From Pseudoalteromonas atlantica (GTDB lineage Bacteria; Pseudomonadota; Gammaproteobacteria; Enterobacterales; Alteromonadaceae), in the NCBI GenBank assembly GCA_007988745.1, contig BJUT01000029.1:1-50784 (forward strand): a stretch of 50,784 nucleotides of DNA, written 5' to 3'. A program made the translations under genes and the position numbers. Below the pieces are notes generated by a model. That model was not told the DNA's origin and did no database searches. It worked only from the letters and a program-made list of their open reading frames with translations. Every line of letters begins with the position of its first letter. Position 1 is the first letter of the stretch. This document shows positions 34,599 to 43,558 of this stretch, in pieces.

Positions 34599-36377
34599 AT
34601 GTCAAAAACAAGCCCTAAGCCCGAAAAAGCCGCTTTTAGTAGTTTATTACCTATTTTTGCGTTTATTAAACCGTATAAATGGATGGTAGTGGCCGCACTT
34701 GGCGCCCTTTTAGTCACCGCTGGTGTTAACTTATCATTAGGCCAAGGGGTTAAGTTTGTCATAGATCATGGCTTTATTGCTGGCTCCCAAGCGCAGCTAC
34801 AACAAGCTGTATTAGTGCTTATTGGTTTAATTAGTTTATTGGCCGTGGGCACCTTTAGCCGCTTTTATTTAATGTCGTGGATTGGCGAACGAGTCAGTAA
34901 CGATATTCGCAAAGCGGTGTTTAATCGCATTGTTACCTTGCACCCAAGTTACTTTGAAGAAAACCGCAGTGGCGAGCTTATGTCGCGCTTAACAACCGAC
35001 ACCACCTTGCTGCAATCGATTATTGGCTCTTCCTTTTCTATGGCGCTGCGCAGTGCATTAATGTTAGTGGGTGGCTTGGTAATGCTATTAGTGACTAACT
35101 TAAAGCTTACGCTCGTAGTGGTTGCGTGTGTGCCGCTAGTATTAGTGCCGATGATGGTATTTGGCAAAAAGGTTCGCAAACTTGCAAGTTCTAGCCAAGA
35201 TGCAATAGCCGATATAAGCACCTATGCCGGCGAGATCATTCAAAATATTAAAGTAGTACAAAGCTATAGCCACGAACAGCGTGAACAACACGCCTTTGCA
35301 CTTGAAACAGAAAAAGCCTTTAACGTTGCCAAAAGCCGTATTAAACAGCGCTCTTTTTTAATTGCTGCGGTAATATTTTTAACCTTTAGTGCGATTAGCG
35401 TAATGCTCTGGGTAGGCGGTAGTGATGTACTGGCAGGCACCATGACAGGTGGCGAGCTAGGTGCATTTGTGTTTTACGCCATTATGGTGGCCATGTCGGT
35501 GGCTACCGTAGCCGAGGTTTACGGCGAGCTACAACGAGCTGCTGGGGCGGCAGCGCGCCTACTTGAATTACTGGCCGTTAAAAGTGAAATAGAAAACCCT
35601 GTCACTCCACAAGACGAAAAGCTATTAATAAAGACTGACAGCCCCGCCATTGCACTTGAAAATATTAGCTTTAACTACCCATCTCGCCCCGATGTAAGCG
35701 CACTTAACAAAATAAGTTTAACAATAGAGCAAGGTAAAACAGTGGCTATTGTAGGCCCCTCTGGCGCAGGTAAAACGACGTTATTTGAATTACTACAGCG
35801 CTTTTACGACCCTGCTCACGGCGCGATTAAATTTCATGATGTAAATATTAAAGACATATCGCTTACCACCCTGAGGAACAAAATGGGCATGGTGGCACAA
35901 AACCCTATTTTATTTAGCTCAGATGTAATGCATAACATTCGTTACGGCAACCCAAACGCCACTGACGAGCAAGTATATGCCGCGGCAAAACATGCCCACG
36001 CCGATGAATTTATTCAGCAATTACCACAAGGTTATAACAGCTTTTTAGGTGAGCAAGGCGTAAGGCTATCGGGTGGTCAAAAGCAGCGTATTGTATTGGC
36101 ACGCGCTATTTTAAAAGACCCTGAAATACTGCTTTTAGATGAAGCTACCAGTGCACTCGATGCGCAAAGTGAGCACCACGTACAAGCCGCGCTTGAGCAT
36201 TTAATGCAAAATAGAACAACGTTGATTATTGCCCATAGACTGGCAACGGTTAAACATGCCGATGTGATTGTAGTAATGGAAAATGGGGAAATAAAAGCAA
36301 CAGGGAGCCACCAGCAATTGCTAGCAAGCTCCCCTTTGTATCAGCGTCTTTGTGAATTGCAATTCAACAAAAACTAA
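34599..36377 (+). CDS. ABC exporter, fused membrane and ATPase domains (MsbA-like)
   Basis: This 592-residue half-transporter works as a homodimer in the inner membrane. Six membrane helices (about 25-310) form the type IV exporter domain. The ATPase domain has Walker A GPSGAGKT at 386-393, the signature LSGGQ at 490-494, Walker B ILLLDE at 510-515 and the H-loop IIAHRLATV. It lacks strong MsbA-specific features, so a lipid or drug exporter is possible. It is a single gene convergent with the YiaD-like lipoprotein gene, which it overlaps by four bases. Confidence 0.92.
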   Translation: MSKTSPKPEKAAFSSLLPIFAFIKPYKWMVVAALGALLVTAGVNLSLGQGVKFVIDHGFIAGSQAQLQQAVLVLIGLISLLAVGTFSRFYLMSWIGERVSNDIRKAVFNRIVTLHPSYFEENRSGELMSRLTTDTTLLQSIIGSSFSMALRSALMLVGGLVMLLVTNLKLTLVVVACVPLVLVPMMVFGKKVRKLASSSQDAIADISTYAGEIIQNIKVVQSYSHEQREQHAFALETEKAFNVAKSRIKQRSFLIAAVIFLTFSAISVMLWVGGSDVLAGTMTGGELGAFVFYAIMVAMSVATVAEVYGELQRAAGAAARLLELLAVKSEIENPVTPQDEKLLIKTDSPAIALENISFNYPSRPDVSALNKISLTIEQGKTVAIVGPSGAGKTTLFELLQRFYDPAHGAIKFHDVNIKDISLTTLRNKMGMVAQNPILFSSDVMHNIRYGNPNATDEQVYAAAKHAHADEFIQQLPQGYNSFLGEQGVRLSGGQKQRIVLARAILKDPEILLLDEATSALDAQSEHHVQAALEHLMQNRTTLIIAHRLATVKHADVIVVMENGEIKATGSHQQLLASSPLYQRLCELQFNKN

Positions 36378-37006
36378 CCTTCTGTGTTTGGCACTATTTG
36401 AATTTCTACACGGCGGTTTTGAGCTCGGCCGTTAGCGCTATCGTTAGTGGCTATTGGGCGGGTTTCGCCGTAGCCTGTAGTGCTAATACGTGCAGCCATA
36501 ATTTGCTGGTTCACTAAGTAATTTTTAACGCTTTGCGCGCGCTCACGCGACAGGTTCATATTGTAGCTGTCTTTACCTGTGCTATCTGTGTGACCTTCCA
36601 CGCTTAGGTAGGTTTTTTCGTATTTGTTCATCACTTTAGCAATGGCGTTTAGAGTATCGTTAAAACCTGATGAAATATAAGATTGGTCTGTCGCAAAGGT
36701 AATATTAGATGGCATAACTAAACGTAAGTTATCGCCCTCACGTACAACTTCAACCCCTGAGCCTGCTAGCTCATCACGAAACGCTTCTTCTTGCTTATCC
36801 ATGTAATCACCTACAGCAGCACCCGCTAGTGCGCCAATAGCTGCACCAATAAAGATACGCTTGTCTTTATGATTACCCGTTGCTTTACCTAATACGCCAC
36901 CTGCGGCTGCACCAATTGCGGCGCCCTTGCCTGTATTGTTCATTTCGCAACCACTTAGTAATACAGCTACTACGGTTACGCTTAAAAGTGATTTAGTTAA
37001 AGTCAT
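36374..37006 (-). CDS. OmpA-family lipoprotein (YiaD-like)
   Basis: The 210-residue protein starts MTLTKSLLSVTVVAVLLSGC, a lipoprotein signal with Cys20. A glycine-zipper segment (GKGAAIGAAAGGVLGKATG and GAAIGALAGAAVGDYMDKQ) follows, then a C-terminal OmpA peptidoglycan-binding domain (LSVEGHTDSTGKDSYNMNLSRERAQSVKNYL, with NGRAQNRRVEIQI). This is the arrangement of E. coli YiaD. It anchors the outer membrane to murein, probably as an oligomer. Confidence 0.9.
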   Translation of the reverse strand: MTLTKSLLSVTVVAVLLSGCEMNNTGKGAAIGAAAGGVLGKATGNHKDKRIFIGAAIGALAGAAVGDYMDKQEEAFRDELAGSGVEVVREGDNLRLVMPSNITFATDQSYISSGFNDTLNAIAKVMNKYEKTYLSVEGHTDSTGKDSYNMNLSRERAQSVKNYLVNQQIMAARISTTGYGETRPIATNDSANGRAQNRRVEIQIVPNTEG

Positions 37007-37096
37007 GTGATGTCCTATTCATTTAGAATTATAAAGCGAGTATGCAAATACATGTATGAACAAACTATGAAGAGCATGTTAAAAGCAGTTCGCTTT

Positions 37097-37128
37097 ATAC
37101 CAATCCACTTAATTAAGTGGATTGGTAT
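37097..37128. repeat. Perfect 32-bp palindrome with MITE-type ends
   Basis: ATACCAATCCACTTAA is followed directly by its exact inverse complement. The outer ATACCAATC matches the terminal repeats of the 162-bp element at 33948-34109. It lies in the divergent gap between the YiaD-like and chromate transporter genes. Confidence 0.9.
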
Positions 37129-37221
37129 TATTCGTAGATTACGAATTAATGTATGCAATTAATAAAAGTGTCATACTCCTTTGTGACAATTTAATGAACT
37201 TTTAAAAAGGATATGAGCTCA

Positions 37222-38376
37222 ATGTTAGTCGCTATTTTTAGACAGTTTTTTTTACTTGGCTGCATGAGTTTTGGTGGCCCTGCTGCCCATTTAGGCTATT
37301 TTAAACGCCACTTTGTAGACACATTAAACTGGTTAAGCGATACCCGCTACGCGCAGCTCATTAGTTTAAGCCAAGCGCTGCCCGGGCCTGGTTCAAGCCA
37401 AGTGGGCTTTGCAATTGGTGTTGAGCGGGCGGGGGTTATTGGTGGCATTACCGCATTTATCGCTTTTACCTTACCGTCTTTTTTAATCATGTTGTTATTA
37501 GCGGTAAGCGCGCATCAGTTTGATGCTATTTACTTTACTATTATTGCGGGCTTAAAACTGTTTGCAGTTGTTATTGTGGCCGATGCAACACTCACTATGG
37601 CAAAAAGCTTTTGTACCAGCGCTGCGCTCAAGCTTATCGCAGTAATGAGTACCTTGGCTTTATTGCTATTTCCTTTACTTGGCACGCAAATAGCTATTTT
37701 AGTGAGTGCCGCTGCTATAGGCGCAATTTGGCCTCTGTTACAACTCAACACCCAGATTGATCCTAAAGCAGATACTAAAAGCGCGTTTAAGTGGCTCCCT
37801 TTAGGCTTATTTGTATTACTACTCGCGATTAGCTTTATACCTTTAGGTGATGACCTTGCTTTGTTTGCTCCTTTTTACCAAGCGGGCGCTATGGTATTTG
37901 GGGGCGGACACGTGGTATTGCCTGTATTGCAAGCTGGCGTACCAGCGCTAAGTAACGATCAATTTTTAAGTGCGTATGCCAGTGCTCAAGCTATCCCTGG
38001 CCCCATGTTTACAATAGCTACTTACTTAGGCGCGCAACTCTCTTCAGAGCAACCCTTAATAGGGGCCATAGCTGCAACCCTACTTATTTTTACACCGGGT
38101 TTTTTATTAATGCTGGCGTTTCAAAAAAGCTGGTTAAACCTGGCAAGTAAACCTCGCTTTGCAAGCTCTATTGCTGCGCTTAACGCTGCCGTAGTTGGCT
38201 TTTTAGCGGCGGCTTTGTACTCACCTATTTGGACATCAGCCGTTCACAACCTATGGCAGGTTGCACTGGTTATTGCCGCTTTTGCATGGCTAAGAATGAA
38301 AAAGCCACCTATTTGGTGGCTATTAGCTTTATTTATTAGTGTGGGCCTTGTTCAGCACTATTTGCCATTACTTTAA
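37222..38376 (+). CDS. chrA: Chromate transporter, CHR family
   Basis: The 384-residue protein is a long-chain CHR protein made of two homologous halves. The first holds FRQFFLLGCMSFGGPAAHLGYFKRHF and LSQALPGPGSSQVGFAIG; the second holds FGGGHVVLPVLQAG and AIPGPMFTIATYLGAQL. ChrA proteins export chromate coupled to protons; the anion may differ in some members. I prefer the ATG at 37222, about 10 bases from GGA, over the one at 37213, which nearly touches it. The 3' end overlaps the convergent MscS gene by 41 bases. Confidence 0.9.
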   Translation: MLVAIFRQFFLLGCMSFGGPAAHLGYFKRHFVDTLNWLSDTRYAQLISLSQALPGPGSSQVGFAIGVERAGVIGGITAFIAFTLPSFLIMLLLAVSAHQFDAIYFTIIAGLKLFAVVIVADATLTMAKSFCTSAALKLIAVMSTLALLLFPLLGTQIAILVSAAAIGAIWPLLQLNTQIDPKADTKSAFKWLPLGLFVLLLAISFIPLGDDLALFAPFYQAGAMVFGGGHVVLPVLQAGVPALSNDQFLSAYASAQAIPGPMFTIATYLGAQLSSEQPLIGAIAATLLIFTPGFLLMLAFQKSWLNLASKPRFASSIAALNAAVVGFLAAALYSPIWTSAVHNLWQVALVIAAFAWLRMKKPPIWWLLALFISVGLVQHYLPLL

Positions 38377-39592
38377 AGGTTGGCTTATCAGTTTGCTGTG
38401 CATTTGGCGGGCTTAATTGCCCGCTAACACTTTGATACGCTCTAAGACCAAATACTGGCAACACTGCCAATAAGTGATCCATAATTTCGGCTTGTAAATG
38501 CTCGTAAGATATCCAGCGTTTGTCTTCACTAAAGCAATAAAACTCAATCGGTAATCCGTGGTTCATTGGTTGTAGCTCACGCACCATAAGCGTCAGTGAG
38601 GTATTTATTCTGTTATGCTGCTTTAAATAGCCCTCGGCGTAGCGGCGAAACAAGCCTAAGTTAGAGACCGGATCAGGCAACGAGGCAACACGTATATATT
38701 CATGCAGTGGTATAGCTGCATCTATTTGTTTTCTAAATTCGTCACTTACTAAGCATATGCTGTGCATATCAATATTAAGCGAGCGCTTAATACGTCGGCC
38801 GCCAGACTCTTGCATTCCTCGCCAGTTTTTGAACGACCCTGCTACCAGCATATAAGTAGGAATAGTCGTAATGGTGTTATCCCAGTTACGCACTTTTACG
38901 GTGTTTAGCCCTAAGTCTATTACTTCACCGTCGGCGCCGTAGTTTTCTACTTGAATCCAATCCCCGTAAGTAACTAATCGGTTTGCCGCAATTTGAATAC
39001 TGGCTACAAAGCCTAAAATAGTGTCTTTAAAAACCAATAAAGTAACAGCGGCTATCGCACCAAAACCCGACAAAATATAGGTAGGCGATTTTTCAAGCAC
39101 AATGCTGACTATTAAAATTGCACACACAATAAAGGTGATCAGCTTAACAACTTGTAATAAGCCCTGAATTGGCACTTCGCGGGCAAAATCTAGCTGGTTA
39201 TAAATAGCGCCGGCAATGCTTACAATGCTGCTAAAAATAAAGCCTACATGAATAATTAATATACCTTGGCCAATGGTTTTTAGTATTTCGGCACTGAGCT
39301 CATTAACAGGGTAAACGCTGTCGAAGGTTGCTAAAAAAAGCACGCTACATAACATACCGGCTATGCGCTTATTAAGTTTTGTGAGCAACGGAGAAAGTAA
39401 CCCTATGCGCTCTGGAGATAACTTAGTCACCACTTTTTGAATGCCTGGCAGCATTAATCGGCGTGTAAATAAATACACCACTAACAACGAAAATACACCA
39501 ATAGAGGCTGCAGTAATTGCACTTAAAAAATCTGCGTCGGGTACTTTTTCAAACCAAGGAGCGATTAGCTCCTGCAGGTGGGTATTGGTCAT
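38336..39592 (-). CDS. MscS-family mechanosensitive channel (YbdG-like)
   Basis: The 418-residue inner-membrane channel has about five helices and the MscS pore and beta-domain. GFGAIAAVTLLVFKDTILGFVASIQIAANRLVTYGDWIQVENYGADGEV and NWDNTITTIPTYMLVAGSFKNWRG match the YbdG (MscM) group. The family opens under membrane tension to relieve osmotic stress. Its ATG overlaps the stop of the upstream acyltransferase gene (ATGA), which indicates translational coupling. The terminal 41 bases overlap chrA on the other strand. Confidence 0.9.
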   Translation of the reverse strand: MTNTHLQELIAPWFEKVPDADFLSAITAASIGVFSLLVVYLFTRRLMLPGIQKVVTKLSPERIGLLSPLLTKLNKRIAGMLCSVLFLATFDSVYPVNELSAEILKTIGQGILIIHVGFIFSSIVSIAGAIYNQLDFAREVPIQGLLQVVKLITFIVCAILIVSIVLEKSPTYILSGFGAIAAVTLLVFKDTILGFVASIQIAANRLVTYGDWIQVENYGADGEVIDLGLNTVKVRNWDNTITTIPTYMLVAGSFKNWRGMQESGGRRIKRSLNIDMHSICLVSDEFRKQIDAAIPLHEYIRVASLPDPVSNLGLFRRYAEGYLKQHNRINTSLTLMVRELQPMNHGLPIEFYCFSEDKRWISYEHLQAEIMDHLLAVLPVFGLRAYQSVSGQLSPPNAQQTDKPTFKVMANSAEQGPH

Positions 39593-40509
39593 AGTGTTTC
39601 TATTTCCTTACAAATGGGTGGCTCAGGTAAATCGTGTTGGGCATAAATGCTGGCAAGTTGCGCGTCTTTAGCAACCCATAGCTCATTAACGTACTTTTGA
39701 AAGTGGCTTCTAAATGCTTTGTCGTGTTGGTAACTACCTAACATTTGCTGGTTTATAGCAACTACGTCAATAGAAACATAAATTGAATCAAGCTCGCCCT
39801 TTAAAATATTACGACAAACATGGCTTGTGCTGCCGCTGTACACCACACTGGTATTTAGCATGGCGTCAAATTGCTCGCCAAGTACCTCAAGTGCAAAGGC
39901 AATCCCGCCCGCTTTGGGCTTGAGTAAATGTTTAAACGGGCTTTGCTGGCTTGCATGCTTTGCGTGCGTGTAGCGGGTGCCTTCAACAAAATTAATTATG
40001 GTGGTGGGATTATTCCTAAAATTACGACAGCTTTGCTTGGTACGCTCAACATCTAGTCCTTTAAGCTTGGGGTTTTTAGCAAGCTGCGCTTTAGTTACGC
40101 GCTTCATAAAAGGCATGCCCATAGCCCATGCGCCAGAGCCAATAAATGGCACATACTTTAATTCGTCTTTTAAAAAAAACTTTGGCGCAGGTAAAACATT
40201 AATTGAGCTAAGTACCACAATATCTAACCAGCTCATGTGGTTACAAATTAGTAAGTACCAACTTTTTGAATTTACATCGCCGTTTATGTTTACTTTTATG
40301 TTGGCGCAGCCCAGCCACAAGCCAAACCGATTGCCATTACACCAGCCTCGGTACACGCTATGCAGTATGGTGTTAATTATAGAAAAAGGCAGGACAAGCT
40401 TTATTAAGCCTAGCATTAATACTAAGGTGCCAAAAATGATTACATTTGAAAAAATCACGCAGCCTACAATTAAGCCATTGAGCCAATTTGGTAACCACTT
40501 TTTTAGCAT
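39589..40509 (-). CDS. YihG-like lysophospholipid acyltransferase, copy 1
   Basis: The 306-residue PlsC-superfamily protein has an N-terminal membrane helix pair and the acyltransferase motif HMSWLD (His91, Asp96; HX4D). FVEGTRYT is motif III, and KAGGIAFALEVLGEQFDAMLN matches YihG of E. coli. Such enzymes acylate lysophospholipids at sn-2 in the inner membrane. It is the second of two tandem paralogs and is followed by an overlapping MscS gene. The start has no strong ribosome binding site. Confidence 0.88.
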   Translation of the reverse strand: MLKKWLPNWLNGLIVGCVIFSNVIIFGTLVLMLGLIKLVLPFSIINTILHSVYRGWCNGNRFGLWLGCANIKVNINGDVNSKSWYLLICNHMSWLDIVVLSSINVLPAPKFFLKDELKYVPFIGSGAWAMGMPFMKRVTKAQLAKNPKLKGLDVERTKQSCRNFRNNPTTIINFVEGTRYTHAKHASQQSPFKHLLKPKAGGIAFALEVLGEQFDAMLNTSVVYSGSTSHVCRNILKGELDSIYVSIDVVAINQQMLGSYQHDKAFRSHFQKYVNELWVAKDAQLASIYAQHDLPEPPICKEIETL

Positions 40510-40537
40510 AATTGTAAGCCCATTTTTTATTACCTTA

Positions 40538-41416
40538 TTATTTATGGTTTTGTTCGAGCTGCAAAAGCGTGTGCTCTTTTTCTTCCCATAAACGGTTTAA
40601 TTCACTTTGAAAGCCGACTCTAAACTCAGAGTCGCCAGTGTAATCACCAACCAACTCCTCGCTTACTGGGCGAATGTCTACATGAACATTAATTTGCTTC
40701 ACTTTGCCGCCGGCAAAGTCCATAAACGTAGGGATGCCATCGGGGTAATGAATGGTCACATTAACCACTTTAGAGATTTGCTCACCCATGGCTTGCATTA
40801 CGAATGCGATCCCGCCTGCTTTTGGCTTTAATAAATGCGGAAAAGGGCTATTTTGGCGAGCATGTTTTTGTGTTGTAAAACGTGTACCTTCTACAAAATT
40901 AACAATGCTTACTGGCATTTCTTTAAATTTTTCACAGGCTTTGCGGGTTGTTTCTATGTCTTTACCACGTAGCTTTGGGTTCTTTTTTAGCTGCGCTTTG
41001 CTGGTGCGGGTCATAAACGGAAAGTCGAGCGCCCACCAGCACAGACCTAAAATTGGCACGTAAATTAACTCTTTTTTCAAAAAGAAATTTAAAAAAGGTA
41101 TTTTACGATTAAATACACGTTGCAGTACTAATATATCTACCCAGCTTTGGTGATTAGCAATCACTAAGTACCAGTCTTTTAATTTGGTTTCTTCAAGGCC
41201 GGTAACGTTAATTTTGGTTGGCGTGAATAAGCGTTGGTTAATGCTATTAACCGACACCCAAATAGTGGCGCACTGTTTAGCAACCCAGCTTAAAAGCTTT
41301 TGCATAGGCTTGATAGGGATTAATTTTAATAGCCCACAAACAAAAATAGGCACAAACCAAATAAGTGTGTTTATTGTATAAAGCATAATACTTAATACAC
41401 TGCGGATTACTGACAT
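40538..41416 (-). CDS. YihG-like lysophospholipid acyltransferase, copy 2
   Basis: The 292-residue product is a paralog of the next gene. It has HQSWVD (His89, Asp94), PFMTRTSKAQLKKNPKLRGKDIETTRKACEKF and FVEGTRFTTQKHARQNSPF, close to YihG. AAGGA lies nine bases before the ATG. The gene ends 28 bases before its paralog, so the three genes (two acyltransferases and the MscS channel) are probably one operon acting in the membrane. The division of labour between the copies cannot be read from the sequence. Confidence 0.9.
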   Translation of the reverse strand: MSVIRSVLSIMLYTINTLIWFVPIFVCGLLKLIPIKPMQKLLSWVAKQCATIWVSVNSINQRLFTPTKINVTGLEETKLKDWYLVIANHQSWVDILVLQRVFNRKIPFLNFFLKKELIYVPILGLCWWALDFPFMTRTSKAQLKKNPKLRGKDIETTRKACEKFKEMPVSIVNFVEGTRFTTQKHARQNSPFPHLLKPKAGGIAFVMQAMGEQISKVVNVTIHYPDGIPTFMDFAGGKVKQINVHVDIRPVSEELVGDYTGDSEFRVGFQSELNRLWEEKEHTLLQLEQNHK

Positions 41417-41480
41417 TTATTTACTTTCCTTTAAACAATGCGCGCCAAACAGCGACGCTTTTAATTCTGAGAGTATACGG

Positions 41481-43361
41481 TTAATCTTCGAAGTAAGTAT
41501 AACCTTCAAGCCCGGCATTAAGCTCGGCTAAATACCCTGCTTTACACTGCTCAGACACTGCTAGCTTGTTGACCAATAATTCAAAGTTTTGTGCCAAAAT
41601 GGCGCTATCATAGTCAACAAACTTTAATACATCCTTAACGCTATCACCTTTAATGGCATTGGTTAATACATAACCGTCGTCGTTAAGCTCTACATGCACT
41701 GAGTCGGTGTCGCCAAATAAGTTATGTAAATCACCTAAAATTTCTTGGTAAGCCCCCACCATAAACATGGCTATATGGTATTGCTCGCCATGCTGGTACT
41801 CAGGTATAGGTAAACTGGTTTCTATGCCCGCGCCTTCTACGTACTCACGAATTTGCCCATCTGAGTCACAGGTAATATCTTGAATAATAGCGCGCTGGGT
41901 AAGCGGTTTATCTAAATTTTCGATTGGCATAACCGGAAACAACTGCTCAATGCCTCATACATCAGGTAACGACTGAAACAGTGAAAAGTTAACAAATAGC
42001 TTATCGGCTAGCTTTTCGTGTAAATCGTCAAGTACCTCACGGTGCGCACGCGCGTTATTGCTAAGTGATGCGCGTACTCGGTGCAAAATAGTAAAATATA
42101 ATTGCTCTATTTTCGCCCACTCTAGCATGCTTACTAACCCATGCACGTATTGGTCGTGCGCTTCGCTAAATAAGTGCATCGCATCATGGTAAATCTCTAG
42201 CGCCATACGCGGGTTTAAACGCTGTAAACACTGCCACATTTCATCAAGCACTAGCGCACTGTTTTTAAGTGGCGGTTCTGGATTTGGATGATTTGGCGCT
42301 TTTTCTACGTCTATTACATCGGTAATTAACACCGCGTGGTGCGCTGTTAAAGCACGCCCTGATTCGGTGATAATGGCTGGGTGCGTAAGTTGATGTTGGT
42401 CACACACCTCAGCAAAAGCATTAACCACATTACGTGCGTATTCTTCAACGGTATAGTTCATCGAGCAAGCACTGCGTGAGCCTGAGCCTTCGTAGTCAAC
42501 CCCTAAGCCACCGCCTACATCAACGGTATTAAGCGGCACTCCTAGCTGGGTAAGTTCAGCAAAGTGGCGCGCGCATTCTCGCAGGGCGCGGTGTATGTCG
42601 CGTATGTTGGCAATTTGAGAGCCAATATGAAAATGCACCATTTGCATTAAATGTAATTTATTATGCTTTTTAAGCACCTCAACAGCACTAAGCACTTGGC
42701 CTGCGGTTAAGCCAAATTTGCCTTTTTCGCCGCCGGTATTTTGCCACTTACCTTTGCCTACTGAGTTTAAGCGAATACGTATACCAATGGCAGGCTCTAT
42801 GCCTAGGTTATCTATTTCTTCAAGTAAGGTCGTCAGCTCTGAGAGTTTTTCGACGACTATTTTAACGCTGTGCCCCATGGCTTGACCAATACAGGCTAAA
42901 CGTAAAAATTCACTGTCTTTATAGCCATTGCACACAATAGTAATGGGTTTATCGGCTACCCCTAAAATTGCCATAAGCTCAGGCTTTGAACCGGCCTCTA
43001 GGCCAACTAAACCACTTGGGTGCGCCAATAGTTTACTGACCACCGAGCGCTGCTGATTTACTTTTATAGGGTATACACACGTGTACTTGCCTTGGTACTC
43101 GCGGCTGCTGCGCGCTAAGGTAAATGCATGGGTGAGTGTATCTACTCTATTTTTTAAAATATCGGTAAAGCGCACCAATACCGGCAATGTTAAACCTTGC
43201 TGCTTAAATTGCTCTGTGAGCTGCGTTAAAGAAATCGCATTTTTAGATTGGTCACCATCTGGGTAGGCAACCAGCTCGCCTTGTGCGTTAATATCAAAAT
43301 AGCCATCGCTCCAATGAGCAACATTATATGTAGCGCGTGCTGTTTCTAAACCCCAAGTCAT
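41481..43361 (-). pseudogene. speA: Arginine decarboxylase (biosynthetic) interrupted by one in-frame TGA
   Basis: SpeA makes agmatine from arginine for polyamine synthesis. The open frame from 43361 gives MTWGLETARATYNVAHWSDG and the PLP lysine motif YPIKVNQ (Lys100). At codon 469 (41957-41955) a TGA follows SLFQSLPDV. The same frame then continues GIEQLFPVMPIENL... and DITCDSDG to the normal end YFED. Known SpeA proteins have Trp at this point (PDVWGIEQ), so TGG became TGA by one base. The truncated product lacks the C-terminal beta-barrel with Cys of ITCDSDG, which completes the active site, and should be inactive. A sequencing error or readthrough are alternatives. The gene is divergent from speE. 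Confidence 0.85.
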
Positions 43362-43558
43362 GGCAACTCTTCTTTAATCAATTAGCTATAAAGGCGCATT
43401 TTAATACGTCACTACCCCCTACGCTAACAAAAATTGAACTTTAACTCGATACTGGCTAACTTTATTGGCAAAGCAGTTAAAATTTCATTGAGCAAAACGC
43501 GAAGCACTGGCAGAATTGCCCCTTTTTCATACTCAACTTAAAAAGTGTAAAAGCAACT

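Noticed and set aside
41955..41957. The speA TGA as a selenocysteine codon
   Set aside because: SpeA has Trp at this place, not Cys or Sec, and no stem-loop of SECIS type was evident directly after it on the minus strand.
34109..42790. Further ATACGTAT-type sites inside the DUF3224 gene (34152) and speA (42774)
   Set aside because: They match only the eight- to ten-base palindromic core, lie in coding sequence, and about one such octamer is expected by chance in a window of this size.
42000..43300. Shadow reading frames opposite speA, rplF, asmA and other long genes
   Set aside because: They lie fully inside well-supported genes on another frame, have unlikely composition and no ribosome binding sites.
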